A stretch of DNA of 64,000 nucleotides from Channa striata (GCA_033026295.1 JAUPFM010000070.1:62001-126000); one strand, 5' to 3'; positions 30,889 through 42,264 are shown, counted from the first letter of the stretch. Numbers and translations: made by a program. Notes: a model not told the origin generated them from the letters alone.

Positions 30889-32492
30889 ATGCAGCGCAGT
30901 TTTATTCTGAGTCGCACGGGGAAAGATAACAGGAGAGAACGGGCTGCTAGAAAAATGGGGTTAGTACTGGGTACTAACAAAGAAGTGAGCGCCTGGCCTG
31001 GACAAGGTCTGCCAGCTGAATTGTCACCATTATGTGCAGAAATGTCAAAAAAGTATAGGGGCAGTTGTAATCAATGGACTGAGTGGTGGGAATTGGGGTT
31101 TCCTAAAGAGGGTAGTCTGAGTAGGAGACAGCTAGCTCAATTGGAGAAGAAAGAGAAGGAGAGCACAGAGCAACACAAGTCTTTGTCCAAACGAAATAGG
31201 GAAGAACACAAGGTGTTTCAAGTGGACTGGAAGGCAGAATGTAATTTGAGGGAAATTGGAATGTTTAGAAAAGATATGAGTGAACGTGAAAAGCCCAAGC
31301 AAACAGAACCAGAACATATAGTTTATGGACCAAAGGATTGTTCTGACACTAAACCTCTGTATCCTGTCTTGTCTGAGTTACAGAAGGTACACCTGGATTT
31401 GGACTCTGCACCCTCACTTGCTCCCCCACCATATCAGAGCCAAGGATCACAGCAGTCGCAGCAGCAGCAAGCCAGCTCCTCCCCATCAGAGACACCAGGG
31501 AGAGGCGACACGTCTGAGACACCACTCCCGGGGCCCAGCCATGGAGGTGTGAAGGGACACTCCATGTTCACCAGATCAAGGGGACAAACTCTTCCCCCCA
31601 CTGTTACGGAGCCAGAGGTACTGACTTTTCCCATGATTGAAGTGGGTGGCGTTCATGGCCCCCAACTTGTTTTCCGCCCATGGACAGATTTGGACGTCAA
31701 AGAAGCAATGGAGAAAGTCACTCACCCAAAACGAAATGCCAACAAGTGGGGAGAAGACTTCCAAAACATGGTACAGGACTACAAACCAACTTTTCAAGAA
31801 CTGAACGGCTGTTGAAACGTCAGCTGGGATGTGATTTTCATAAGGTCAGACACTTGTTTAATAACTCAAATCTCAAACTTCGTCTAAAAGAGCAAGACTG
31901 GGAGCATGAGGACAATGCTTTTTATAGAGATGCTATTACTTTGCTGGTGCAGGGTGTACAGGCAAAATTCCCACTCAAGCAAGACATGAGTGTGGTTAGT
32001 GCCATGCAACAGCACCAAGATGAAAATGTGGGAGCATTTCTTGCTCGATTGACTGAAGCGTATGACATCCACAGTGGTCATACTCCACCAGAAGATGGAC
32101 TAGGGAAAAATCCCATGAGTGCCTATGAGGCCCACCTGAAGGATTCTTTTCTAACAAGAATGAAACCTAAAATTGCTGAAATGGTGAGACAGAGTTGTTT
32201 GACTTGGAAAATCTGTCCACTTAAAGACATTCTGCAACACGCAGAACATGCTGAGGAGACACAAAGACGAAACGAAGAACACAAAAAACAAAGACGTCAA
32301 CACAAACTGCATTCTGCACAATACACTATGTTCAGTACCATGGCTAACCGGACAACACGTGGCAGGACACAAAGAAGAGGATACGGCCGTGGAGGGAGGC
32401 ACCACAACCGTGAAGCAGATAAGTGCCATCGATGTGGAGAAAAGGGACACTGGGCCAGAGACTGCTCTGTGGTTAAGCATAAGGCAGATTGA
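30889..32492 (+). pseudogene. ERV gag (matrix, capsid, nucleocapsid)
   Basis: Two overlapping long frames. 30889-31815 covers matrix and a Pro/Gln-rich linker (PPPYQ, a late-domain-like motif near 31428), then the start of capsid (GPQLVFRPWTDLDVKEAMEKV). A frameshift near 31700-31810 moves to 31680-32492, which covers the rest of capsid (VVSAMQQHQDENVGAFLARL, LKDSFLTRMKPKIAEMVRQ) and nucleocapsid with one CCHC knuckle, CHRCGEKGHWARDC. The organisation, with a single knuckle and a charged coiled region before it, is gammaretrovirus-like. No myristoylation-type start (MG) is at the listed Met, although MGLVLG is present at 30955, in frame, and could be the true start. Confidence 0.85.
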
Positions 32493-33089
32493 GTGAGGGA
32501 GCAGGGGATGCAGACGCCAAATCCGGTGACACCCACACAGGAGCAGACGCTAGATCAGGTGACACCCGCACCCACATTCACACTCACACAGAAAGAAAAC
32601 CACAATATGATGTGCACAACTTTAAATTTGTTGGGTAGAGATTTGATGTGTGAATTTGATATAGTGTTATGTTCAACCCCCGATGGAATCAAGATCTTAA
32701 AACAAGGAGATGAGAACTATCCGTCACAGCTCACTTAAATGATTAACATACATTCACAATATGTTTATAAGTGGCAGCTTGCTGATAACACTCCTGTTAC
32801 ACAGCAGCTTACAGACTTTGCACACACACACAGCACACATGCAGAAACATTCCAACATCATACATCACTACACTGCACAGCACATGCGAATGTAGGACCA
32901 GAAAATGAATATGAAGGTCAGTGGCATGTAGAAGATGGAGAAGAGGAAGTGATATGTTTGACAAATGTGTATTGGACAAAGACTGCTGCCGTTGCCTCTG
33001 TCTCACTCTCCTCTAAACAGGAAGAACTATTTAGGGGGGATACTCCACATGTCCCACTGGCAAAACCATCTGATTGGAGCTGGCAATAG
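32493..33089 (+). pseudogene. ERV protease remnant and pol start
   Basis: The first frame (32493-32738) retains only the end of a retroviral protease, LNLLGRDLMCEFD, so most of the enzyme, including the active-site DSGA, is gone. The second frame (32739-33089) is the pre-RT segment ending VSLSSKQEELFRGDTPHVPLAKPSD. A stop at 32738 separates them. Confidence 0.75.
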
Positions 33090-34590
33090 ATCCTAGGACG
33101 ACATATAGCGCAAAGGGTAATGTACATCGTACATAATTTACATCAAGTGTACAAGTTGGTAAAATAGTAGAGCTCACAGATATTGCGCATGCTGCAGCTT
33201 TTTTCATCACTAAAACTAGTTTGCCACCAGAGCTCGAGCACAATTCCAGATTCTTTGGGCAGCCCATAAATATGACATAGGTCATGTAAAAGATGCAGGA
33301 CCTCTGACAGTCCTTCCAAAATCAGAGTGTAGACCACGTCAGAACAAACACTCTTTAAAACAGGAAGCCATCATCAGTGGCATAAAGCCTGTGTAAAACT
33401 CCCTGTTAACGGCAGGTGTAATAACCTTTATTTTGAGAATTCTCTTGTTGCAACTTATTTCTTGTAAAGAGACCTAGGTCAACCAATTGGGTGGCACTTT
33501 GTTCAAAATTACAGGAGGTGAAGGCAGCCATACACCCCTGAGCGCCTGAATTAAAACTATACAAATTATTCTTTCTCTGGTACCAACAAATTTGACAAAC
33601 TTCTGTGTAACGATACATAGAAAATTCGCTAATTTGTATTTGTTAATCTGAGGAAGCATGCAAAATTGATACGGTGCACCTATTTAAACATCTTTTAGAC
33701 AATGGCCATAAAGTTTTTGTTTGTTTGTTTGTTTGTTTGTTTTAACTGCAGTTTGTGCAACAAAAGTGACATGTCTGGGTCAGGTGATCACCCCAGAAGA
33801 AAACAGTGTCACAAAAATGAATTGCTGATTTTAAGGCTGACAAAAGTCAATAATAATAATTTTTTTCCTTGCACAACACAATTTTGCAAAGGAATCGCTC
33901 CTGTGTGAAACTTTCCCGTTTGCTGTGGAGTGTGGTTGTTGCTTGTTGTTGTTGTTGTTGTGTTGGCACATGTTGATAGCATGTTGCTGTTGTTGATAGC
34001 ACTGATGCTATTGCTCCCGAAGTGTTTGCTGACTTGGTTTGCCTAATACTGGTTAGTTTTTGACCAAGAAGACAATTATATGACTTCTGTGCATTGCTTG
34101 TGGGTGTAGTTGTATCCGTAGCTTTATACTTGTAAAACTGGATCCAGTTATAGCAGGATTTTTTTTTTTTTATTGTCTGAGAACCGTTGTTGCAGCAGAG
34201 AAGCTGTGTTTGGTTTGCTGTTCTGATTGCTTGGGAAGGTGTGGTGTGTTGGATGGAGATCCTCGTGTCTGCAGTGAGGTGCTGGAGGCCATCTGTTCTA
34301 TCGGAGGTGGGTTTGAAAACACTGGTTCTAGGCACTGACATGGAATTGTGTGTTGATGGCTCTGATTTCCTGAGATGTCGAGCCTTGCGAAGTTGCCTTG
34401 TCACAAAATTGTAGTGTCCTTGCTTTTGATAAAACTACGTTTTGTCTCATCTGCTGAAAACTACAAACTGGCCAATGATATGAAGGTTGAATGAATGACT
34501 GTATGAATGTTTAGACTGACTTATGTTTGGCGTCGCTCATAACTAAAGTTGTCTCTGGAGACAAAGAAGACTTGTGACGTCAGGCAGAAC
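33090..34590 (+). pseudogene. ERV RT and RNase H, heavily decayed
   Basis: RT is readable only in scattered frames: ITDIAHAAAFFITKT near 33178, SECRPRQNKHSLKQEAI near 33322, LQEVKAAIHP near 33515 and DNGHKVF with KLQFVQQKVT-like sequence near 33698-33775. No intact YxDD box was found. RNase H begins LGTDMELCVDGS (34336-34372) and ends FGVAHN and CLWRQRRLVTSG near 34527-34590. A (TTTG)n run at 33714-33743 and poly-T tracts have expanded within the coding region. Confidence 0.72.
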
Positions 34591-36004
34591 ACTAACTGCA
34601 CTTTTTTTTTTTTTTTTTTTTTTTTCTTTTTTCTTCTTCTTCTTGCAGCTCCGTAGATGCTGACTTGTTGCCTACGTGAATATCGGTTATGAAATGTGAC
34701 ACTCTAACATTAAAAAAATAATTTGATTTCTGCAGGAACTTCAACAACGGACACAGCGGCCAGGATAGAAAAAAAAAAAGTTTTTTTCTTTTCTCCCACA
34801 GAAACTCAACCCACAGGCTGACTTGTCAACCATCCAGTCACTAGCAAACACATCTAGAAACTTTGTAATGAAATTAGGTGCAACACTGCAAAAGGGACAT
34901 CGCTCAGTCCAAAGATAAACTTTGTTTACCTAATTGATATTTCCACCTAAATGCAAAGCTAGCTCATGGTAGACATTTGCAAAGGGGGGATGTGTGCATA
35001 TTTTAACACCTACTATAAACCCTAAAGCAAGGGTTTCAGGGAATGCAGGACATGTTAATCTGTGGGGCACACAATGCCTCTGGTGCGATTAAATGCCTCT
35101 GCAAGGCCACTTCCCACCTGACAGACCCTTTGAATATTGGATGATTGAGTTAATTGAGCTATAGCTATGTAGAAATGGAGTTTGCTTGACCATGGTTTGA
35201 CGTTTAGCAAGTGGGTAGAGGCTGTTGTTTTCTCTCTTCCAAACAGGATGCAGCTACTGTGATAAAAGGCCCTGACAAGTCGAAGGACCGTTCAATGAAG
35301 TGTTCCAAAATCAAGTAATTTGTGACAATTGTCCTGGGTTTTACCATGAAGATGGTAAACGATTTGTCAAATTAATTTTGGGTTATTGCCTTCTCACCCC
35401 CAGAGTGCAGGTGTGACAGAACAATTTAAGACCAGATTCACAAAGTGTTGGCGGGTTTTGACATGGATTTGAGAATTAGCATTGGTGCTGTTTCTTATGC
35501 AAGTTGAGTCTTTGCCAAGTGGGGTTTGAGAGGGCCTCCTGGCGTGGTGCTTGTTCAGAGCAAACAGGCTTGAGTTGGTTGTGATGATGTGATTTCCAGC
35601 TGTTGTGCAGAACTCTCTCAGATGTTTGTCCCCAGGTGAAAGCAGCCCTGCCTACCCCTGCAGACATCAGCCTGCATGACCTCAAACCAGGTGACAAGGA
35701 CCACCAGAGGAAACGCGGGCAGCAGAGACGCTTCGCAGGACCACATCACGTACTACTGGCAACTAATTCAGCAGTGAAGGTGAAAGGACACGTCACATGG
35801 ATCCACGTCAGCCACTGCATAAGGATCCCCAACTGGAACCGGATCAAATACTACACCAGGCGTACACCGACTTGTCAAACTATAGACAGTCAAATTTGTC
35901 CCCTGAAATTGTTCAACCCCGGTGAGGAGGGAGAGGTGCTGATTGGGCTGGGCCCACACTTCAAGCTCCAACACACGTTAGGAAGGGTGAACACAGGGAG
36001 GTGA
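34591..36004 (+). pseudogene. ERV integrase, heavily decayed
   Basis: A 24-nt T run at 34602-34625 precedes LLPT.ISVMKCDTLT near 34668. Further on are traces of the zinc finger, FSKWVEAV near 35206-35230 and DAATVIKG near 35249. The C-terminal domain is clearest in 35603-36004 (VKAALPTPADISLHDLKPGD, RFAGPHHVLLATNSAVKV, HVTWIHVSHC), ending pol as in gammaretroviruses. Catalytic acidic residues cannot be placed with confidence. Confidence 0.72.
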
Positions 36005-36480
36005 CAAAGGCGACATGTGGTGCTCAACAATGGAGGATCCCACACAAGATCAGACTCTTAATGAAGGAGTGGATGCTAAAGAGCAGAGTGTGCACATTTG
36101 ATCTCTTCACCATGGTTGCAGCCATCCTGCGGATGATCAATGAATTGTGGCACAATCAACAGATCACACAGCAATTCACAAACAAATCCAGACCGACAAG
36201 GAGTGTGACTGAGCCTGCTGGCTTACTTGATCCATACTCTGCAACACAGTCTCTGCCATGGATGATGGACAAATGTAATATGTTCAGAATTCCCGGGGAG
36301 TCCCAACCCTCTGCTGGATGTTGTTTGATAATGCGAAAAATCGACCACTCCATCTCACACCAAATGGCTCTCCAAAGCATGTTCTTCCTACAGGACAATG
36401 TTTTAGCTGAGTCTCTTGACATCCCTAACTGGGAACCCCCATATCATGGACATGACAACATCAGTCTCTAGATTTTGACT
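36005..36480 (+). pseudogene. ERV post-pol region, possible env remnant
   Basis: About 470 bp where env would start. A 156-codon frame (36001-36471) has no convincing signal peptide, furin site, fusion peptide or transmembrane anchor. At this length it cannot be a whole env; most of the gene is deleted. It ends just before the captured L2 block. Its identity is not established. Confidence 0.4.
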
Positions 36481-36491
36481 CTCACTCACTG

Positions 36492-36608
36492 TAACCGGTC
36501 AAGGCAGATGGCCGCCCACCCTGAGCCTGGTTCTGCCAGAGGTTTCTTCCCATGGCGGAAGTTTTTCCTCTCCACTGTCGCCTAAGGCTTGCTCAAGGGG
36601 GATTGTTA
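36492..36608 (+). repeat. L2 3'-UTR module inside the ERV
   Basis: AACCGGTCAAGGCAGATGGCCGCCCACCC...GAGCCTGGTTCTGCC...TTTTTCCTCTCCACTG and GGCTTGCTCAAGGGGGATT match the L2 UTR at 1588-1700, 20718-20835 and 42508-42625 closely. The tail of L2 is absent and the block reads in the sense direction of the provirus. Confidence 0.85.
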
Positions 36609-36713
36609 AGATTTTTTTCTTTTTCGTTTTGTTACTGTTGTATTGTTGTGTTCTTTGCTTCTAGTATTGCTCAGCCTTGATTACTCCTGACATTTTTTGT
36701 TATCATAAAATGA

Positions 36714-36727
36714 TAAAAGGGGGGATG
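36714..36727 (+). promoter_or_regulatory. ERV polypurine tract
   Basis: AAAAGGGGGGATG immediately precedes the 3' LTR, in the position of the plus-strand primer. Confidence 0.8.
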
Positions 36728-37228
36728 TGTGAGGGAAGTTTTTTGATCAATGACCATCTGATTGATCAATGACCATCTGACCATCTGTTCACACTTCTGG
36801 AAGAGGCCAGACAACGAGTCCCCGCCACTCAGTAGGTAGCCCACGGGAACTTGACACCTTAATAGACCCTATTGTTTCTTTGAATCCTTGTTGGCACCTT
36901 GAGCAGACCTTCTGTCTGGATTTTGTTTGGCCCTGACTCCCCCTTCAGGTAGCTGTCCCAACAGGGGGGGGGGGAGTAACAGAGACTTGCTAATTAAGGA
37001 CTCCTGATCAATGAATATGATTTGCACAGTGGAGCAGATAAAACACACACACATCCTGACAAAGGGCATCAGAAACAGTCTGATCCACCCGGGTGACACT
37101 GCTCCGTGCTGTTCTTCTCTCTGTTTCTGGTTTTCTTGTGTTTTACTGAATTGTTCATTAAATTGCTCAGTGATCATTTTCAGTTGACTCTTGTTTCTAA
37201 CTTGCTTTCCAAGTTTTTGGCCATAACA
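36728..37228 (+). repeat. ERV 3' LTR
   Basis: A 501-bp repeat of 30080-30579. Differences seen: GGAAGAGG for GGCAGAGG, GCAGACCTT for GCAGCACTT, and one extra G in the G-run. It passes directly into inverted L2 sequence (TAGAGAATTACAATAG). Confidence 0.92.
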
Positions 37229-38035
37229 TAGAGAATTACAATAGTCCAATCTAGAAGTAACAAATGCATGAACCAATTTTTCAGCATCGCTTTGGAACAG
37301 GATGCTCCTAATTTTGGCAATGTTTCTTAGGTGGAAGAAGGCTGTTCTAGAGATTTGCTTTATGTGTGAGGTAAATGACAAATCCTGGTCAAAAATGACT
37401 CAGAGATTCCTTGCAGTACTACTGGGGGCAAGAGTTATGTCATCTAAAGTAGCGATATGGTTAGAAAACATGTTTCTTAGAGTTTTAGGCCCAAACACAT
37501 TAACTTCAGTTTTATCTGCGTTTAGAAGAAGGAAATTATACGTCTTCCAGTCCCTTATGTCTTTTAAACATGCTTGTAGTTTGATTAATTGATTTGTTTT
37601 ATCCGGTTTCATAGATAGATATAACTGCATGTCATCAGCGTAGCAGTGAACATTTTCAGAGTGTTTTCTAATAATATTGCCAAGGGGAGACATATATAGA
37701 GTAAAGAGTATTGGTCTTAACACAGAGCCTTGTTGAACTCCATAATTAACTTTTGTGTGTGTGGAAGATTCATCATTAACATGAACAAATTGGAATCTAT
37801 CTGATAGATACGATTCAAACCAATTCAGTGCAGTTCCTTTAATTCCAATAACATGTTCTAGTCTCTGTAATAATATTCTGTGATCAATGGTGTCAAATGC
37901 AGCACTAAGATCTAGCAGAACTAGTATAGAGACAAGTCCATTATCTGAAGCCAGAGGAAGATCGTTGGTGACTTTAATCAGTTTTTGTGCTATGATGAAC
38001 TCTAAATCCTTACTGAAATTCTTCAAACAAGTCCA
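37229..38035 (-). mobile_element. L2 LINE RT fragment
   Basis: Minus-strand L2 RT. The frame 38026-37400 has LDLSAAFDTIDHRILLQRL, QQGSVLRPILFTLYMSPLGN and CYADDMQLYLS with the catalytic Asp pair. The frame then ends near 37400 and continues (TSHIKQISRTAFFHLRNIAKIR) to the provirus junction. Both ends are truncated. The left end is exactly the LTR boundary at 37228/37229. Confidence 0.88.
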
Positions 38036-39320
38036 AGGACAATGACAATATTATTGACATTGTGTGCACCCCATCACCAACTGCATCCTTCTCTATCACT
38101 TCTCTTTTCGCTTATCACTGTCACAACCTGATCAGAAAATGATTTTCGATTCCACATGTGGTCTTGCGATAACTGAAAGGGTGTGAGATGATTGCTGAAA
38201 ATTACAAAAATAAATTTGCTCCGCCTGCAGGAGATGCATAGTGTTCTCTTCTCAGTCATTCTCAAGTGAAGGCATAAATATTGTAAAGGATCTTAACTAC
38301 ACATACCTAACGTTGTCCTGAGAGCTCTGCATTTTACTTGAGGAAACACCTGAGTAAATGAACAAAACACAAGCAAATTAGGAAAACAGCGTTGTCATAT
38401 TGACAATACAGACACAGCGTTTAGAAATAAAAACAGAGTCAACAAAAAGACACTTAGTTGTCTTCTATATTTTATCTAGATGAGATTAAAATTGAGCTTG
38501 TTCTTCATCAGACTAGACATTTGTTTGTTGGAAACAAGAGCAGTGCACATCACCCCAAAACACGCCATCCCCACATGCATCATGCATCTACTCAATACTG
38601 ACTTGAATGGGGTGAGCATGGGGTGACTTATAAAATCACTTATTTTACATGAAATGTCTGTTTTTGCTTTAAATCAACCATGATTAAGTGTTCAAAAGTG
38701 ATAAAATGTAAAACCTCCCACTGTATAAACACTGCACATGCCTTCATCTCAACAAGCTAAATATGATGGAGAATTAATGTAGAACCAAATTTTCTAAAAC
38801 TGCATTTAAAATGGGTAATATTGTGTTCGTTCAGATGACAAAGCTGCAGCGTCAATGTTGTATGTATGTAAAATAAGTCTGCTGCTATTTGTATCTCCAT
38901 AGTTGATTATGAGCTGTAGTGTTTCTGACTGTGTCTGGTGCGTGTTGGTTTCGGTCTGCTTCGGGTTCCAGCTTCAGGTGGAGAACATTCAAGTGAAAAC
39001 AGTTAGTGCTTTAAATATACACATGGGGATGAAAGCCGACGAAAATTGTTGACACCTACAAAAATAAATTCAAATGTCAGGCACCGTGACACACCAAAAT
39101 GTGATAATAATTTCAAGCAGAGCAGTGCTCTGAAAATTACATTCAGAGCTAAAGTTCAGTTAAAGTCATCTATTTGTAATGTACAGTAACCGGCTCTGCT
39201 CCCTAACGAATTTTTGCAGCCTCAAATGAAGGAGTCAGTCAGTAAATTCATGGCTTACGTGCACATGAGCGTCCACTGACCAGTTACAAATATTTGTCTG
39301 GCCCTCCCCCACCTCTCTTT
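38036..39320. other. No supported feature
   Basis: AT-rich sequence without recognisable coding exons, RNA genes or named repeats. A short minus frame at 38265-38074 has no family signature. Confidence 0.5.
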
Positions 39321-39322
39321 CC

Positions 39323-41110
39323 TCAAAAAAACCTTGGTAATTCTCCAAAACCACATCTACCACGCTCTTGCTGTCTGTCACAACTTGTCCATGCTTGTCC
39401 TTGACCTCCCGTAGAACTCCTTTGGACCTTGCTGCAAGCCCATTGTCTGCAAGCCAAAAACCCTTGGGCTATATTTTCATAAGCAGAGCGGAGCTGGTGC
39501 TTAAGGTGCCCGCACAAGTTCTCATTCGCCACCCCACTTGCATTGGCCTGGGCTTTCTCCCTTTCCTGCCAAAACTGAACTTTCGCTTTCATCTTTCTAA
39601 CCCGTTGCAACGCATATCAAATGCAAAACCAACTAATTCTTTCTTTTACAATTTCCCACCACTTGATTGCTCCCCCACACAATGGTCGCAACCCTATCTG
39701 ACCCCGTAGGAAGGAAGCACAACTCACACGGAAATGCTTTTCCTCCAGAACCTGCAATTCAACTTTCAGTAACCTTGGCCTGACCACAGAGCCCTAAAAA
39801 GACCAAGCCATAGTGATCAGAAAAGAAATTTGGCACAGCCTTTCATGACACCAGAAATATTGACTTTGAAAAGAAAACATAATCTAGCCAGCTAGATGCC
39901 CCTTTGGAATTCCTCCATGTGGGGCCTAGTACAGGTGGCTGCATCACCCGACCCCCATCCACTAGGTCCACTGCTCCTAACAAACCCTCCCATCCCTTCA
40001 CCATCTCATCGCTCCCACCAACTCCTCATTCCAATCCCCTACACTCCACACAGCTCCTCCTTGTCCCCATTCCTCAGTAAACTTTCTTACATCAACCATC
40101 TTTTAAATGAGCTTCTTGCAGCAACGCTACAGTCAAGTTCAAGTCCTTAATAAACCTGAGAACCATAGTCCTCTTCAAAAAATTCCGTAACCCTGTTACA
40201 TTAAACGTATCCACGCCTACTGAGGTCATGAGCCATCAAAAAGTTGCATAAAAAACTCAACCATTGCTGGACCTCGCAGAGTGGCTCTCCTCTTCCACTT
40301 CCATTTCTTCCATCTGCTCTGCCCATGAGCATGATGAAACTCTGGCGCCTTCATGTTGCACATCCACCACCCTGCACAGCCCCCCACAACAAGAGGAGCA
40401 ACAACATATCTGGGGAGAAGGTCAAATCCAGCCTGAAAGTTTCTACTGCTGAGTCAGCAAGTGTGGGTGCCGATTCTGGCACTACTGTATTGTACATGGG
40501 TCAACACTAAACGCTCGTCCACTGATCTACCTTCAGCCACTCTTGTTGAATTTAACCCTTTAACCCTCTTGTACACTTTCGACGACCTGCTGGATAAGGC
40601 TCCTCCTTCCCCTTCACACTGGGAAGATTAGGAGTCACGCCGTATCTTGCCCTTCCTTGTTTTTTTCAGCACCGTCATGTCTAGTTAAGGTCTTGGCTTT
40701 GCCACCCAAGGACTCCACAACAGGGCTAAGACCACCCGTTTTACCTGCTTCCACAGCACTTTTCCCCTCGGTTTGCTGGCCGGATTGACCAGCAGCTGCA
40801 GACAAAAATCACAATTCGACCTCCCCCACTCGAAGCGCTTGGTCTGCCACTCGTAGTTCTCTCTCCCTTCGCTCTAACGTCCCTGGGGCAATTCTGCACC
40901 GTGCTTCCTCTCCCACTCACTGCGACGTCTGTACCACCAGCCTCGCCAACCACTTCAGCAAATGTTCGCCTCCTCTCCGGGCACCCTCTGTGCATACGCC
41001 CCGACTTTCCGCAGCCATTATAAGTATTTTCATGGGGACAGGCTGCAGCCACACGGCCCTCCCCCCCGCATGAACAACACTTTATACTGTTGCAGACTTC
41101 TTGCACGTGT
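39323..41110 (-). mobile_element. Tx1-like LINE, degenerate
   Basis: Reading leftward. 41106-40741 is an ORF1-like frame with two knuckle-like motifs (CCSCGGEGRVAAAC and CGKSGRMHRGC, the first lacking its His) followed by RTFAEVVG, as in Tx1/L1-type ORF1 proteins. Around 39900-39750, out-of-frame traces of an endonuclease C-terminus appear (SSWLDYVFFSKSI and FFSDHYGLVF, with the SDH motif). 39610-39323 has the linker before RT (VRKMKAKVQFWQ, HQLRSAYENIAQGFL). The bulk of ORF2 is missing. The clade assignment is tentative. Confidence 0.55.
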
Positions 41111-41220
41111 CGATGGCATCTACAAGGGTTAGCCCCTTTCCCAAGCTGGAAAAATGCAGGCGGGTGTTTAAGGCCGTCCTGGTCGTCTATGTCCTGTTTA
41201 AGGAAAACTTGAAACTGACG

Positions 41221-41560
41221 TCAGTGACTGATGGTGTTGAAAGCACTGGATAAGTCGAAAAACCCGACTCTCACAGTGCTCCCAGCCTTCTCCAGGTGAG
41301 AAAGAGCTGTATTCAGGAGGAAGATGACAGCATCTTCAACTCTGATGCCTGGCTGATAGGCAAACGGAGGTGGGTCCATTGACTTTCTCACTAGATGAGG
41401 CAGACAGGTGAGCACCAGCCTCTCAATTTTCTTCATCAGATGTGAGGTCAGAGCCACCGGTCTCTAGTCCTTTTAGTTGTTTGGACGAGGTGTTTTTGGC
41501 ATCGGGGCCAGGCAGGATGTCTTCCAAAGCTGTGGCACCTTTCCCAGCTTTTAACACAGT
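41221..41560 (-). mobile_element. Non-LTR RT fragment (fingers)
   Basis: Frames 41768-41448 and 41457-41221 together read a LINE RT amino-terminal region: SWERCHSFG, VALTSHLMKKIERLVLTCLPHLV, DPPPFAYQPGIRVEDAVIFLL and VGFFDLSSAFNTI. One frameshift lies near 41455. Only the fingers and start of the palm are kept, and the clade (Rex1- or CR1-like) is not decided. It is different from the neighbouring Tx1-like element. Confidence 0.75.
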
Positions 41561-41629
41561 TGTCCCATTTTCTCCTCCTCAGGTCGCGAGGAACGTCTGG
41601 TCTTTCCCGGTGTAGCACCGTGTTGCAGA

Positions 41630-42120
41630 AAAGGTGATCCCTGGTGTAAAAAATGTGACACTGTCCGCGCGTGTTTCCAGACACAGAAGCAATCATAGAG
41701 TGTTTCATATCCGTAGTGCAGTTTTCAGCTACTGAAAGCCATAGCTTTCCAGTCAGCAACACATCCAAGCGTGAAATATTTTCTCGTTTGCAAAGCTATG
41801 GTAGCAATGTGTGCAGTTAAATTCATCCTGCACTTGCTTTTGAGCTGTTGGCTTTTGAAAGTTGTGTTTTCTACATTACGAAAAGACTCAAATGTTGAGA
41901 CTGATAGGCAAACTGAATTGGATCTGAGGCACATTTACCGGATTTTAACAATAAATAGTAAAATAGTACACATCCAAGCATGAAATCTTATCTCGTGTGC
42001 TCACAGTTGATCCCCTAAACAATGGGACACTGTCCGTGCGTGTTCCCAGACACAGAAGCAATCATGGTCCACAAAAGTAGAAAAAACAAAATAAGTTTCA
42101 TATCCTACTGCAGCACTCAC
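41630..42120. repeat. Degenerate local duplication
   Basis: GGTGATCCCTGG..TAAAAAATG.GACACTGTCCGCGCGTGTTTCCAGACACAGAAGCAATCAT (41630-41696) recurs as TTGATCCCCTAAACAATGGGACACTGTCCGTGCG... (42007-42066). ACATCCAAGC.TGAAAT motifs recur near 41762, 41972 and, weakly, 42930. The unit is not coding. A dispersed repeat is likely but unidentified. Confidence 0.5.
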
Positions 42121-42180
42121 ATTCATACTCTCAAGAGAAACACAAAGTTTCCTGCAGTTTTATCTGAGGTGCTTGCACAT

Positions 42181-42252
42181 GGGCTCGTCCAGAAGTTGAA
42201 CCCGGGAACCCGCGCACCCTAAGCGAGAATCATACCCCTAGACCCACGAGCT
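42181..42252 (-). tRNA. tRNA-Pro (anticodon AGG), degraded copy
   Basis: The 72-nt minus-strand sequence has the shape of tRNA-Pro: GCTCGTGGGTCTAGGGGTATG (D arm), TTCTCGCTTAGGGTGCG with an AGG anticodon, GGGTTCAA (T loop) and GGACGAGCCC (3' stem). Departures from the usual vertebrate gene are A at position 1 (unpaired with C72), one mismatch in the anticodon stem and two G-T pairs in the T stem. There is no T-run terminator directly downstream. It is more likely a tRNA pseudogene than an active gene. Confidence 0.75.
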
Positions 42253-42264
42253 ATGGAAAAAGAA

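Larger units (their letters stand above)
30080..37228 (+). mobile_element. Endogenous retrovirus, complete outline, decayed
   Basis: A 7.15-kb fish provirus with two 500-bp LTRs, a primer-binding site complementary to a tRNA-Leu 3' end, and gag with one zinc knuckle. Remnants of protease, RT, RNase H and integrase follow in gammaretrovirus-like order, then a short region where env would be, a captured L2 UTR block and a polypurine tract. Pol shows many stops and frameshifts and cannot be expressed. LTRs differ by about three substitutions and one indel. There is no target-site duplication: the left flank is recombinase-gene duplicate, the right flank is L2. Confidence 0.9.

Noticed and set aside
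33847..34404. 185-codon minus-strand Gln-rich frame
   Set aside because: It runs antisense to the provirus RT and RNase H, and the Gln run comes from a TTG microsatellite.
34595..34645. Poly-T/CTT tract as a LINE insertion tail
   Set aside because: No LINE or SINE sequence adjoins it; provirus integrase resumes on the far side, so it is a microsatellite expansion.
36005..36480. Complete env gene of the provirus
   Set aside because: Far too short, with no signal peptide, cleavage site or membrane anchor visible.
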